Source of the DNA: Saccharopolyspora_C sp040643635
Lineage (GTDB): Bacteria; Actinomycetota; Actinomycetes; Mycobacteriales; Pseudonocardiaceae
Assembly (NCBI RefSeq): GCF_040643635.1
Contig: NZ_JBEYUS010000004.1
Location: 62,001 to 126,000 of the forward strand
Direction: 5' to 3'
DNA length: 64,000 nt
In this document: one piece after another, positions 54,101-64,000 of the stretch
Layout: every line of letters starts with the position of its first letter
How positions within the stretch are numbered: the first letter of the stretch is position 1
Made by a program: the position numbers and the translations under genes
The notes under the pieces: generated by a model
What the model saw: the letters and a program-made list of their open reading frames with translations, nothing else
Database searches by the model: none
Told to the model about the DNA's origin: nothing

Positions 54101-57100
54101 TCCCCGATCAGCAACCGAATCAGGTCCTGGCGCTCGGCGTGCCGTGCGAACGGGCCGCCGCCTGCCAGCCGATCGAGCTCCCGTGCCGCCGCCAGCTCGT
54201 GCTCGTCCAGGATCCGGTCGGGCGCCAAGCCGTACAACCGGCGCACTCGGTCCTGCTCTGCCGCATCGGCTTCGCCAGGCGCGCCGAGCTCCTTGCCCAG
54301 CTCGACGGTCAGTTCCGGCCGCGTGGAACGCAGGTCCGCTACCAGCTGTTCGGCTTCGGCACGGGTCGAGCTGGGCTGGAAACCGTCATGGGCACTGATA
54401 CGTCCCCAGTTGATCACCACCTTGTCCGCGGCGGACAAGTCCAGCGGACCGTGGATCTGGGCTTCCAGGTAATCGTGCGTGCTCGGCCCCGGCGCACCCG
54501 CCAGCTCGGGGTCGTAGCGGAAGTCGGTGGCCTCGGCCACGAGGTGCCGGAACAACTCCTCGTCGCCGTAGGCGAGCAACGTGTACAGGTGTTCGTTGTC
54601 GGTGTACTTGACCGCGTTCGCGTCCGAATCATCGCTGAGCGCGAGACCGGTATCCCCTGGCGTGAAAGTGGTGCGAGCACGGACTTCGTCGTTCCAGTGC
54701 AGCACGACCGTGCCCCACTGGACGGCGGTGCCCTCGGTCCGGCTCGGCGGGATCACCGCGGCGTAGCGCGGCATCTCCGATGGATCTGCGACCGACGTGT
54801 CGTCGCCCTGCTGGAGCGCGGAGGAATAGCCGAACCACCATTCCACCTTGGCGCGATGGCTCGCGTCGGCGTCCCGCAGAACTCCCCTCTCCCACGCGTT
54901 CCGGATGGGCTGTCCTTCTGCGAGCAACCGCATCATCGGGGCCTGCCCACCCTTGCCGTCGGGCACCAGCCCGAGCGGGAACAGGTTCCTGGCGATGGGC
55001 CAGGCCTTGAGCTTCTCGTGCGCGGCCGCCGCGATCTCGGCGCGTTCCGCCTTGCTGTCGGGGTAGTTCGCCCCACTTCGTTCGTTGAGCCTGCGGATGC
55101 GCGCGATGGCCCTATTGCGGTCGCGCTGGTGGAACCGCGCGCCGCGGAGCTCAGCGGCCAGCAAAGCCCAGGACTGCACCGGGGTGAGCTGGTCCCAACC
55201 CGGCCGGTAGTGCGGTGATTCGGGGTCGCGCGCCTGCGCGAGCCGCACCACCTCCGCGCCGTCGGGCACCATCCAGCGGTGCTCGTGCGCCGAGTCGTCG
55301 ACGTCGTCGAGATCCCGGTCGTCCATGCCGAGCGGAAGCGCGCGTCCCTCGTCGAGGCGCACGTCGATCTCGCGATCGCGCCGCGGCGATCCGCCGTGTG
55401 CACCGTCCGCGGCCGCGGGAAGCTCGCTCGGCCGCGCAGGCAGGTCCGCAGTGGACTCCGGAGGGGGCTCTTCGCCGGTGACCTGGTCGCTCGTCCCGTC
55501 CGGCAGCGGCAGGATCTCCTCCCGCGCGGGGCCGGTGTCCTCGGCCCGGTTCTCCTCGCCCGGGGCCGGGAGCTCGAAACCGAGGTCGAGCAGCCCTTGA
55601 CGATCGACCAGAAGCGGGATCGGCTCGTCGCGGCCGGTGCTGATCGGGTGCTCCCACTCCGCCGGGTTGCCGTTGCCCCGGTAGCTCGGTTCGACCCGCC
55701 ACCGGGCGACCGCCGTGACCAGGTACATGGTCCGGTGCTCGGCGGCATCGGTCTTGAGCTTCGCCGACAACTCGGTGGACTGCTTCCGATTCCACTGGCC
55801 CGCCGGCTTCTCCAGCTCGGCGAGCTGGTGGACGGGCCGGTAGGTCGAGTTCTGGATCTGGGGATCGCGGAACTGGAGCATGAATGCCGGGCCCCAGTCG
55901 AGGCCCTGGTCCGCCGCCCACTTCACGAGCCGTTCCTCGGCTTCGCTCGGCTTCAGCGATCCGTCCAGCACCTGGTGCAGCTTGCGCTGCGTGAGCCCCG
56001 CCTTGATCACCACCCCGGCGAGGGGGCCGCTGGTCAGTTCGGCCTGGTACCCGCTCGCCGACATCGCGCTCGGCAGGTTGTTGCGCAGCTTGTCGACGTG
56101 CACCTCGGTCAGCAGGGAGTAGGCGTCGCCGGGACGCAGCCGGGGACGGTGCCGCCCATCGCCGCCGAGGAAGAGGTTCTTCACGGCCTCGCGCAGCCGC
56201 GGCGCCGCGAAACGGCCGACGTGCACGACCGCGTTCGCCGAGAATCCGAGCGGGAGCCCGCGCTGCTGCTGGTCGTGCCGCAACGACAAGGCCTGCTCCG
56301 CGAGCGGTTCCGGTTCGGGAGAACCGAGCGGGATGGTCTCTTGCACCGGCACCGTCGACCGGATCGCGTCAGGCACGGTGAAGCTGCCCGACCACGGCTC
56401 GCTCAGCACCGGGGAGCTCAGCGTGGAGACCCAGTCCGGGAGCAGCTTGCGGTAGGCGCCGGGTGAGGCATAGGGGTGGACGTCGATCTCGAGGTCCAAG
56501 TCGTGGACGAACTGGTGGCTCGCGCCCTCCAGGTCGGCGAGCGCCCCGGTGGTGTGCTCGAGAACGTGCTCCGGCTGGCTCACCGTGTTGTAGGTGAGCG
56601 AGCCGCCGGGGGCGATCAGGCCCGCCGGAGCCCCGGTCGCCTGCGGATAGCCGACGAACAAGGCGGTGAGCCTGCCGAAGAACCCGTGCGTGTCGTACTG
56701 GCGCGACTGGCGGATGAACTCGTGCTCCGAGGAACGTTCGGGCCTGCCGGGGTCCGCGGGCTGCCCGATCGTCTGGTGGAAACGTCCTCCGCGCGGGGTG
56801 CCGCGCACCACTACGAGCTGCTCGACGCGGCCGAAGGGCTGGTCGGTGACCACCAGCAGCGGCCACCCGCCGTTGACGATCTCCCGCAGCACCGGGTCGC
56901 CCTTGCGCGAACCGAGCACCGGCCACACCGAGTCCCGCATCATGCGCTCGTTGAGCGAGTCGAACAAGCGCTGCGCCGCCGGTGGATCGATCGACGCCCG
57001 CGCCCCGCGCAGCGCCCGCAGCACGGCGGACAGGGTCTGCGACCGCATGCTGGTCGACTGCCCGTTCGCGCGCGACCGGCGGGCCAGCTGCTCGGTGATC

Positions 57101-60100
57101 CCCTCGGCCAGCTCGCCGCCCGCCTTCAACCGGTGCGCGGCGATGACGCCCTTGCCGCGTCCGACGTCGTCGGGTGGCCGGACGGCGGGGGCCGGCTCGA
57201 CATCCCGGGGCTCGTCCTGCTGCGACCGCGCTTCCCCGCCCGAAGGCGCAACGGCCGGTGTCTCGTCCACCGCGGCATCCGGTCCGTGGGCCCAGCGGTA
57301 CCGTTCGGCGTCCTCCGGTCGCAGGTTCGCGATGTCGGCTTCGGCGAGCCGGCCGACCTGGTCGATCTCGCCGGCCGGAACCCACACCGTGGCGTAGCCG
57401 GCTTGCCGGAGCGATTTCGTCGCGTGCACCGGGGTTCCGTCGTGCAGCCTGCGCAGCAGGCTTTCCCAGCGCCGCCGCACCGAGGTGTGCGCGGTGTGCT
57501 CACCGTCGTAGCGGATCAGGTAGCCGCGCTCGTAGTGACCCGCCGCCTCGGTGCTCTTGGCGTTGCGGGATTCGGCCGTGCCGGAGCCGCGGGTGTACGC
57601 GAGCTCGCCGCCCAGCCCGGCGCCCATCCCGGACTCCTTGTTCACCGGGAGGACGGCGAACGCCCCGGCCCGGAGCTTGCCCATGAGGGACTTCTCCAGG
57701 TTGACGGCGCGGTCGGTCTCCGAATTGCTCTTGTCGGTGAACCAGTGGTGCTCATCGATCCGGATCGGAGTCGGATTGCTCAACCGCGTCCGCAGCGAGA
57801 TGTCCGCGTGCAGCTCCCGGCTGCCCGCGACTCCGCCGCGGTTGTGGGTCTTGAGCTCGCGGCGGTCTCCGAGCAGCACCGCCCCGGCGAAACCGGCCAT
57901 CCGCTCTTCCGGTGAGCTGAACACCTCCAGCCCGCCCAGACCGGCGTTGCGCTCGTTCAGCACGCCTTCACCCGGGTCGTTCGACCGGCCCGCGTTGCTG
58001 CGCAGCCAGTGCCCGTGGTGCTCGTCGAACTTGGCGGGCGCGCGTCCGATGAACGGTCGCTTCAACGCTTCCCGCCACCGGTGGAAGGGAATTCCGCCCA
58101 GCATGTTCGCCGTGGTCCGCCGCAAGCCGGGCACCGGAGCCAGCGAATCCAGCTCGAAACCGGCGGGCAGGTCACCGTCGCGCCCGCGGTGCCCCGCGGG
58201 ACCGTCCTGCCAGGCCTGGTCCGGCTCGGTTTCCCCGCCGGGTTCCCCGAGCGCGGTGCCCGGCGAGTCCGCGGCCGCCACGTGGACTTCACCGGTGACG
58301 CCGGGCAACGCCGTACCGGGATTCGACCAGGTGCCACCGAGGCGCGTGGTGAACTCGGCCGGGTACGCGTACCGCCGGACCTGTCCCTTCCCGGTGAACG
58401 ACTGCTCGTGGGCGACCTTGCGCGCGATGGTGTCCCCGGCGGTGTTGGTGTGGTCCAAGGTCAGCCCGGTGAGGCCGGGCCAGAAGATGTCGGCGTAGCC
58501 CATTCCGCCGATCCCGCCCGCGCGGGTCCGGTCCTTGGTCTGCCCCGTGACGCGCTGGTAGGTGGAGACGAGCTTGCCGCCGATGGTCTTTCCGGGCTCA
58601 TCCGCGGCGAGTTCCGCCCGATCCAGGTCCATGTTCCCGTGGAAGAACACGTCCGGCGCGTCCTCGTACAACGCGCTGAGCGGGAACCGCACGCCGTCTC
58701 CGCGGGTGATCTCCCTCGCGTGGTCCTGGACGAAGCGCCGCATCCGCTGCGCGGTCCGCGGCAACTCACGTGCGGCCACGTGCCCCCGGACGGCCAGTTC
58801 GGACAGCGCGGGGCCCACGAGCGCGTCGACCGTGGCCTTCGGCAAGCGGTGCACCGCGTCCACCCGGTCCGGGGCGTTGCGGGCCTGCCCGGCGTCGGCT
58901 TCGCGGGCGGGGAGCTCGACCGGCGCGGCGGCGACGCTGTTGGTCCACCCGTGCTGTTCGGCGTTGTGCGGCTTGAGCCTGCTGGTGACCGTCCCCTCGA
59001 CCAAGGCGGGCTCACCCGACGTGGCGCGGGCGTTCCGGGGCAGGACGTCGACCACGTAGGTCAGGTTCGCCAGCAGCTCGTCGAGCGGGCCCTCGTAGTT
59101 CTCCGTGGTCACGTGCTCGTGCCCGGCGACCGCCGAACCGTTGTGGATCTTGTTCCGGACGTCCTCGCCCTGCGGGCCGAACAGCAGCCCGGTGACACCG
59201 GTGACATCGCCGCCCGCGATGCCGCCACCGCCGCCGTGCCGGAAGGTGATCGCCTCGCCGGAGGAGATCTCCCCACCGGTCAGCTCAGTGCGGGTGAGCT
59301 TCGCCTGGGCGGTGGTGGCCCGCAGCGGCCGGAGATCGGCGACACCGATGAGGACGTCGACGGGCTTGCCGGCATTGGCGAAGTCGAAGGTCTTGCGCAG
59401 CACCTCACCGCTGAGCAGCGACCTGCCCTCAGCGCCGAGTTCGGCGAGCATGGTGCGGAAATCGAGCTCCGCCGCGTCGTTCGGGGAGAAGTCGCCGCCG
59501 AGCTTGTCGCGCACCGCCCGGTAGATGCCGCCGGCGCCGGAGAAGTCGACGTGCTCGATCGCCTCCGGGCTCCCCATCCGCAGGCCGCCCTCGGGGTTCA
59601 GTTCCGAGCGCAGGGGCCACTTCAGCCGCAGGTCCGCCACCGCATCGCTGGAGTAGCGCTGCGGACGACGTCCCGCGGAGGTGACGGAGATCCGGTAGCG
59701 GGCCTGGTGCCGGGTGGCGGCCACCGGCAGGTGCGGTTCGGTGAGTTCGGTCGACGTACCGCGCTTCGCGGCGGAGCTCATGCTGGACTCGCGCTGGTGA
59801 GCGGCTCCGGCGAGCTTCCCCGACACCGCCACGAACGGCGTCGGCACCCGGACCCCTGCGGATTCGGCGCGCGCCTTGGCCCTGCTGCTGGAGACCTGGT
59901 GCAGCACCCGCTCCCGGCCGCCGGAGGTCCGCACGTCGCCGGTGCCCGGCAGCTGGTCCTCCGGCTCGGACAGCTCGGTCACGTCCAGCACCACGCGCGG
60001 GCCCCGTCCGGGTTTGTCCCCGAGGTCGACGATGTGCAGACCTTCGAGGCCCGCGCGGAATCCGTCCTTGAGGTTCTGGTCCGAGAAGGCGATGTCGACG

Positions 60101-63100
60101 CGCTCGTCCAACTCGGTGTTGCCCGGCTTCGGGTCGCGCACCAGGTCCTTGATCTTCGCCCGGATGCGGGTGCCGTCGATCTCGCCGTCGACCTCCGGCC
60201 GTTCCCGCAGTGCGCGGTCGACCACCGAGTCCTGCTCGGACGAGACCTCCTCGGTGCGCTCCTGCTCGGCGATGGCCGGCTCGGTGGCGTCGGCGGGCTC
60301 CTCGGGGATCGTCTCCAGACCACCCCGTCCCGCGCCGCGCCCGGTGACGCCGTGCGCGCCGCCGGATCGCGGCGAGTCCGCACCGGCGGCCTCCGATTCG
60401 ACGGGCCGCAGCGTCGGGTACGTCGTCAGCTCGTGCGCCTCGGCACCGCCCATGCCCAGCGGGGTCTCCGGCCGATGGCCGCCCGTTCCCGCCGGCGTCG
60501 TCGACCGGCCACCACGGGACGCGCCCGGCGGGTCGAAGTTCAGCAGCGCCGCCTGTGCCCGCGAGCGGATCCGCTCGTCCGGGCCGGTGGATTCTCGCTC
60601 CGCAGCCCGCGAATCGACTCGTCCCGGCTGCTCGTCCGGGCCGCGGTGCTCGGTCGGCGGGCGCGGTGGCAGATCCTCCGGGGAAGTCATCCGCGACTCG
60701 AGCCTGATCTGGTCCAGCTCGTCCGGGCTGTAGAGGTAGCGGTCCGACACCGAGGTCGGAATCCGCCTCGTCGAGAGGCTGCCCCCCGGATAGCTCCGAA
60801 TGCCCGCGTTCCCCGAGACGCCGAGCACGAGGTGCTCCTCGTTAGGAGTGATGTACAGGCCCAGAACGTCCCGGGGGAAGTGCGCCGGATTCGCGTACCC
60901 GGCCCGGCGGAACTCGCGCATGAACCGGAACGAGTGCTGGTTCTGGGTCAGACCGCACGCCATGGCGAACAACGAGCCCCGCCGGTTCAGCGCGTAGGCC
61001 TCCTGGAAATGCGTGGAGTGCAGGTTGACGAGGGCGAGGGCGGCACCGTCCGCACGGACCTCCATCGGCTTGTCGAGCGCCTTGCCCTGCAGGTACACCG
61101 CTCCGGGCGGGAGCTGGAAGCGCGCCCCGTCCGCGGTCAGCACGTCACTGACGATCGGGTACCGCTTTCCCTGCTCCCCCCACGACGGCCACACGAGGTC
61201 GGCGTGGCGGCGGTGGCGCAGTGCCTCACCCAGGTCCTCTGCCTCGGCCGTGCGCATCACCTGGTCCATCTGGGGCATGCCGATGCTGGTGTAGAAGTCC
61301 GCCATCCGGCTGGGAGTCCACACGAAGCTGACGCCGATCTTGACCTGGCCGCGCGGGTCGAACTGGGCTTGGCTGTAGATCGGTCGCTGCCACACGCTGT
61401 CCAGCCGGAACATCACGGTGTCCCAGAAAGTTCGCCCTTCCGAGGTGAACAGGGACCGGCCGCGCGCCAGCCCCATCTCTTCGGGCGAGACGCGCGGCCC
61501 GCTGCTCGGACGCCCGGTTCGACCACCGGAGAACTCCTGGGGTTCGGTGTGGCTGCGGTGCGGGCGCTCTCGACGACTGTCCGGCTCGGACTCCGCCGTC
61601 GGCCCGGTGTGCCGGCGCTCAGGTCGCTCGGACGACGGCCCGGCGGCGTCGCCGTACGCGGCGCGGGCGTACCTGGCGTACTCCTCTTCCATCCTGAGCC
61701 GGTCGTCGTACTGCTGACGCTGCTCGGGGTCCGACAACACTTTCCAGGCAGCGTTGATCCTGACCGTGTTGGCCTGCGCCATCTCCTTGTTGTCGAGGTT
61801 CTTGTCCGGGTGGTTCGCGATCAGCAGCTTGCGCCACTTCTTCCTGATGTCCGCGATGTCCTCACCGCGAGCGGCGCCCAGTACGGCGTAGTGATCCTTG
61901 GTCGACGAGAGGTCGGCCTTCAGCCCGGGTCGAGCCTTCTGCTCGGACTCCTCCTTGGCCTTCGCGTCTTCCTTGGCCTTCGCCTCCGCCTTCGCCTTCG
62001 CGTCCTCCCTGGCCTTCGCCTCCGCCTTCGCCTTCGCGTCCTCCCTGGCCTTCGCCTCCGCCTTCGCCTTCGCGTCCTCCCTGGCCTTCGCCTCCGCCTT
62101 CGCCTNNNNNNNNNNNNNNNNNNNNNNNNNNNNNNNNNNNNNNNNNNNNNNNNNNNNNNNNNNNNNNNNNNNNNNNNNNNNNNNNNNNNNNNNNNNNNNN
62201 NNNNTTCGCGTCCTCCCTGGCCTTCGCCTCCGCCTTGGCCCTCTTCGCCTCCGCTTCCGCCCTCGCCTTGGCTTCCTTCTCGACCTCGGCTTCCGCCCTC
62301 GGATTCGGCTGGGGCTGGGACGTCGGACGCGGCGGTCGCTGCGTTCCGGCGGACGGCTGCGCGCCGGATTGCAGGGCGGTCAGCGCGTTCTCGACCTCCT
62401 GGACGCGCTGAAGACCGGCCTCGCCCGGGTTCTCCCTGAAACGGGCGAAAACACGCTCCAGACGATGCACCGGGGTGCCCGGCGGCATGTCCAAGACCTC
62501 GCAGACCCACTCCAGCGAACCCGGCTTCGACCTCGGCTCCGGCTTCGCCTGAGTTCTCGGCTCGGGCTCGGCCGGTCGATTCGGACGGGGTTCCGGCTTC
62601 GGTTCCGGCTCGGGCTGCGACTCGGGCTCGGGCTGCGCCGCCGCCTGCGGCTGGGATTGCGCACCGGACCGCGACAACTCCGCCAGCGCGTTCTCGATCT
62701 CCCGAGCACGCTCCGGGCTCAACGACCCGGCATACCGGTAACCCGCGAAGGCACGTTCCACACGATGCACCGGCGCACCGACCGGCAGCCCCAGCTCGTG
62801 GTAAACCCAGTCGGAAGAGCCGGCACGCGACCCCGGCTTCGGCTGCGAACCCGGCTTCACCTCCGGCTCGGGCCGCGGCTGGGCCTTCGGCGGCTCCGGC
62901 CGGGCCGCCGGCTTCGGCGATGGCGGCTTCGCCTGCGGCTCTGGTTCGGGGCGGGCTTGCGGTCGCCGAGCCGGACTTCTCTCCGGGCGCGGTCCCGGCC
63001 TGCTGTCGTTCGGCTCGTGCTCCGCCTCGGATTCGGAATCGGATCCCGGGTCGGACTCGGAGTCCGAGACGTCGTCCGGGTCCGAGTCCACGTCGAAGTC

Positions 63101-64000
63101 CGACCCGATCTCGTCGTGGTCGTTCTCGACACCCTCGCCATCGCGACGATCGGGCTGCGCGGAGGGACGCCGTTCGGCACGAGCGGACCCGCCGTGCTCG
63201 ATCTCCTCCAGTTCCGCCGCGGAGTACCGGGTCGAGGCGAGCGCGGTCCGCTCGACCACGTACCGGGTCTTCCGGACCGTCCGGGGGAAGAAGGTGCCAA
63301 CGGTCGCGGTCTCCCGGCGCCTGCGCACCCGGAACCGCACCAGGCCGCGGTTGTCCGCCACCGCGATCCGGCCACCGGGCAGCAGCGAGGACCGGTGGCT
63401 GCCGACGAACACGTCGACGTCGTGCCCGAGTTGCGCCAACCGCCTGGTCAAGTCCGCGAGGAGCGCGTCGTTCTCCAACGGATCGGTCAGCAGCAGCAGC
63501 TCGGGCTTGTGGCCCGCGCGCTGCGAGTCGGCGAGCAGGTCCAGGAACCTGTCGCCGCGAACCAGGTACTCCGCGACGGTGGAGCCGCTCGCCCACACCG
63601 TCTTGGTGCGGCTTCCGCTCTTGACGGGGAGCTTGAACATCCCGTCACCGTTGCCGAGCGCCAAGATGGCCGGCTCGTCGAAGGGCGCCTCCGCCTCGCT
63701 ACCGGCGACGGCCGTCGTGGCACGAGCCGGCTGGCCGGGAACCGTCCGCATCACGCGGATGCGGTCCGCGGTGCGCGCCCAATCCTGGACCCGCGCTGCC
63801 CGGTCCGGGTCGGCCTCCAGCAGGATCCCGTTCGGCCGCCCGTCGTCGGTGCGCAACGTCTCCCGATCGACGTCTTTGCGCCGGAATTCGAGCGGACGCC
63901 TGCGGGAGTCCTCGCCCTGGAACCCGGGGCGCGACTTGCGACGGCTGAACAGCCCCGCGCCCCGGCCGGTGGGACCGGCGGGCACGGGTTCGTCCGCGGT
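42178..64000 (-). CDS. giant multidomain polymorphic toxin (5' end outside window)
   Basis: One frame runs from the right edge to TAG 42178-42180, interrupted only by the 99-N gap at 62106-62204, which shifts the apparent frame. The visible product exceeds 7,200 residues. Order: unknown globular region (LLLLTDPLENDALLADLTRR), Asp/Ser- and Pro/Glu-rich linkers, two J-like modules, Lys/Ala/Glu repeats, J domain with HPD, about 2,900 residues of mostly unknown fold, metzincin-like HELLHRFGFPD (52990-53004), ADP-ribosyltransferase (51400-51860), four papain-like modules (45590-49125) and about 27 HTH-like repeats. A YLEAQIHGPLDLS segment (about 54430-54480) recalls DUF3626. The T7SS-associated and YrhB genes downstream support a secreted toxin with immunity. 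No N-terminal export signal can be judged because the start is missing. Giant actinobacterial T7SS substrates such as 'lonely Cys' proteins are the closest analogy I know. Confidence 0.88.
42190..45530 (-). other. array of about 27 helix-turn-helix-like repeats, toxin C terminus
   Basis: About 1,110 residues consist of units of roughly 38-42 residues with the core LAxxYGxSxxWAxxxI followed by an Ala/Asp-rich helix and a GxxYT-type turn. Clear units include LAEKYGRNGEWARDVV, LAARYGMSRRWAFERI, LAERFGKPRAWAFDQI, LAQRYGMVVRWGEDRI and LAEKYGRSRSWAAEQV. The core resembles the first two helices of homeodomain-like or sigma-region-4 HTH folds. Units diverge, with insertions near 44040-44160 and 43590-43690. 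The array ends with the protein. Confidence 0.75.
45590..46365 (-). other. papain-like module 4 (B-type), Cys present
   Basis: This module reads FISLNYPQLLGIN, then KNSCGPSLIATML with the candidate Cys at 46264-46266, a long helical insert (EAAIYEGNPREQRSARNRSA), GMLHVVAG with the candidate His, and FVDGDRA. It is the second B-type copy and keeps the catalytic Cys and His. Confidence 0.65.
46725..47225 (-). other. papain-like module 3 (A-type), catalytic residues present
   Basis: Compact Tox-PL-like unit: YAGVNAARYARGEAGYTENC (Cys 47125-47127), VTAGPSHAWSVGALQERLG, GMLHVVLAERD with His, VFPDPQRGS. It closely resembles module 1, suggesting duplication. Confidence 0.75.
47430..48205 (-). other. 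papain-like module 2 (B-type), catalytic Cys replaced by Gly
   Basis: The module reads FPEFLGVNALPY and HRRNGAWSVLAG, with Gly (48097-48099) where the other copies have Cys. The long insert AEAVIFEGDPARRETLRNSP matches module 4. LHPVLLM and FLDPHTG keep the His and Asp regions. It is probably inactive as a thiol enzyme and may be structural. Confidence 0.65.
48636..49125 (-). other. papain-like module 1 (A-type, Tox-PL glutamine-deamidase-like)
   Basis: The module reads YPEFLGVNAARYAGGAPGHR then TNCHQAVLAAW (Cys 49033-49035), LVTASPAAPIPVREFAAKVG, KLHAVLGER (His 48820-48822) and LFADVQRG. The NC...LHAVL...F.D.QRG pattern is that of papain-fold toxins, several of which are protein-glutamine deamidases or proteases. 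Confidence 0.78.
51400..51860 (-). other. ADP-ribosyltransferase domain (pierisin/scabin-like, R-S-E class)
   Basis: Three ART motifs occur in order: Arg in GILWRTDDEP (codon 51826-51828), SxS in TSFVSLSRD (near 51680), and the catalytic QxE in YAIPKQQEVDFPGGI (QQE at 51508-51516). Spacing of about 150 residues fits pierisin/scabin toxins, which ADP-ribosylate DNA guanine; proteins are possible targets too. Confidence 0.8.
52990..53004 (-). other. metzincin-type zinc motif HELLH in the toxin
   Basis: YGHELLHRFGFPDEH reads as HExxHxxGxxD, the snapalysin-type metzincin zinc site with Asp as third ligand. The flanking region is about 52790-53390, with an upstream beta-rich stretch. It could be an effector or a self-processing protease. 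Confidence 0.65.
61700..61910 (-). other. J domain with HPD motif inside the toxin
   Basis: DHYAVLGAARGEDIADIRKK leads to LLIANHPDKN (HPD at 61804-61812) and INAAWKVLSDPEQRQQYDDR, a complete DnaJ J domain. J domains stimulate Hsp70 ATPase. Confidence 0.9.
61961..62240 (-). repeat. 36-bp tandem repeat coding for KAKAEAKAREDA, split by N gap
   Basis: Four complete units lie at 61961-62104, a fifth starts at 62105, and one more is seen at 62205-62240 after the gap. Each codes for 12 helix-forming residues just before the J domain. The two frames on either side of the gap differ by one base. Confidence 0.9.
62106..62204. other. assembly gap (99 N)
   Basis: The run of N lies within the 36-bp repeat. 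Unit starts at 62105 and 62205 are 100 bases apart, not a multiple of 36 or 3, so the length is a placeholder and breaks the reading frame artificially. Confidence 0.95.
62370..62820 (-). other. two J-like modules lacking HPD
   Basis: DWVYHELGLPVGAPVHRVER (near 62815) with IENALAELSRSG, and EWVCEVLDMPPGTPVHRLER (near 62515) with VENALTALQSG, each match the first and last helices of a J domain but have no HPD. They are separated by Pro/Glu-rich linkers. Confidence 0.55.

Noticed and set aside
50542..55218. Very long plus-strand open frame (1,558 codons) antisense to the toxin
   Set aside because: Antisense frames in high-GC genes stay open by codon bias; its translation is rich in Arg, Val, Gln and His with no domains, while the minus strand has clear motifs.
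61700..61782. Start of a separate giant gene at ATG 61780-61782
   Set aside because: That Met is internal to a J domain whose HPD and first helix lie upstream in the same frame.
58009..62439. Plus-strand open frame of 1,476 codons
   Set aside because: Shadow of the toxin gene; it even reads through the N gap and has repeat-derived low complexity.
61862..63985. Separate 707-codon gene ending in Gly/Glu-rich repeats
   Set aside because: The Gly-rich end is an out-of-frame reading of the 36-bp repeat after the N gap; the real frame continues into the J domain.
1..64000. tRNA, rRNA or insertion sequences
   Set aside because: No cloverleaf, rRNA segment, transposase motif or terminal inverted repeats were recognised on reading; short tRNAs could still be missed without a covariance search.

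Overview
The window comes from a high-GC actinobacterial chromosome. GC-rich third codon positions, GTG starts, GTGA/ATGA overlaps between operon genes, a WhiB-family regulator and a type VII secretion (T7SS) associated protein all point to an actinomycete. The gene set suggests Pseudonocardiaceae, perhaps a Saccharopolyspora-like organism, but that is inference because no ribosomal RNA or marker gene is present.

Layout. 1-2.5 kb: the edge of a DNA-modification or defence island (SNF2-type helicase end, Vsr endonuclease, 5-methylcytosine methyltransferase). 2.5-3.7 kb: a decayed stretch. 3.7-4.2 kb: a WhiB protein and a small Cys-containing protein. 4.9-12 kb: a small membrane protein, a PAS-GGDEF-EAL protein, an acetate-type symporter with its DUF485 partner, an OFA-family transporter with an unannotated 44-residue membrane partner, and a cold-shock protein. 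12.6-17.1 kb: a NarL-type two-component system, a CPBP membrane protease and a lipoprotein glycoside hydrolase. 17.2-21.3 kb: a four-gene overlapping operon (GntR, ADP-ribosylglycohydrolase, NCS1 permease, PfkB kinase) with the same logic as E. coli yegTUVW. 21.5-27.3 kb: a HAD hydrolase, a YqcI/YcgG-family enzyme overlapping an RhtA-like exporter, a divergent LysR/EamA pair and an alpha/beta hydrolase. 27.7-33.3 kb: a TetR-controlled ester and amide hydrolase cluster. 33.7-39.9 kb: an SdrD-like secreted protein, a TetR operon, an orphan toxin tail, an OmpR-type two-component system and a membrane-anchored beta-propeller protein.

40-64 kb, the right third, is one polymorphic-toxin locus on the minus strand. 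A gene of more than 21.8 kb enters from beyond the right edge and ends at 42178. It is followed by a double-YrhB (Imm35-like) putative immunity protein and a T7SS-associated protein. The visible product (over 7,200 residues) carries, from N to C terminus: an acidic, Pro-rich region; two J-like modules without HPD; a 36-bp repeat coding for Lys/Ala/Glu-rich helix and broken by an assembly gap; a J domain with HPD; long regions of unknown fold; a HExxHxxGxxD metzincin-like site; an R-S-E type ADP-ribosyltransferase; four papain-like (Tox-PL) modules in A-B-A-B order; and about 27 helix-turn-helix-like repeats that run to the stop codon.

The combination of J modules, several different toxin folds and a C-terminal HTH-like array in one giant protein is the best candidate here for an undescribed system. 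Function and secretion are inferred. Domain calls rest on reading motifs by eye.
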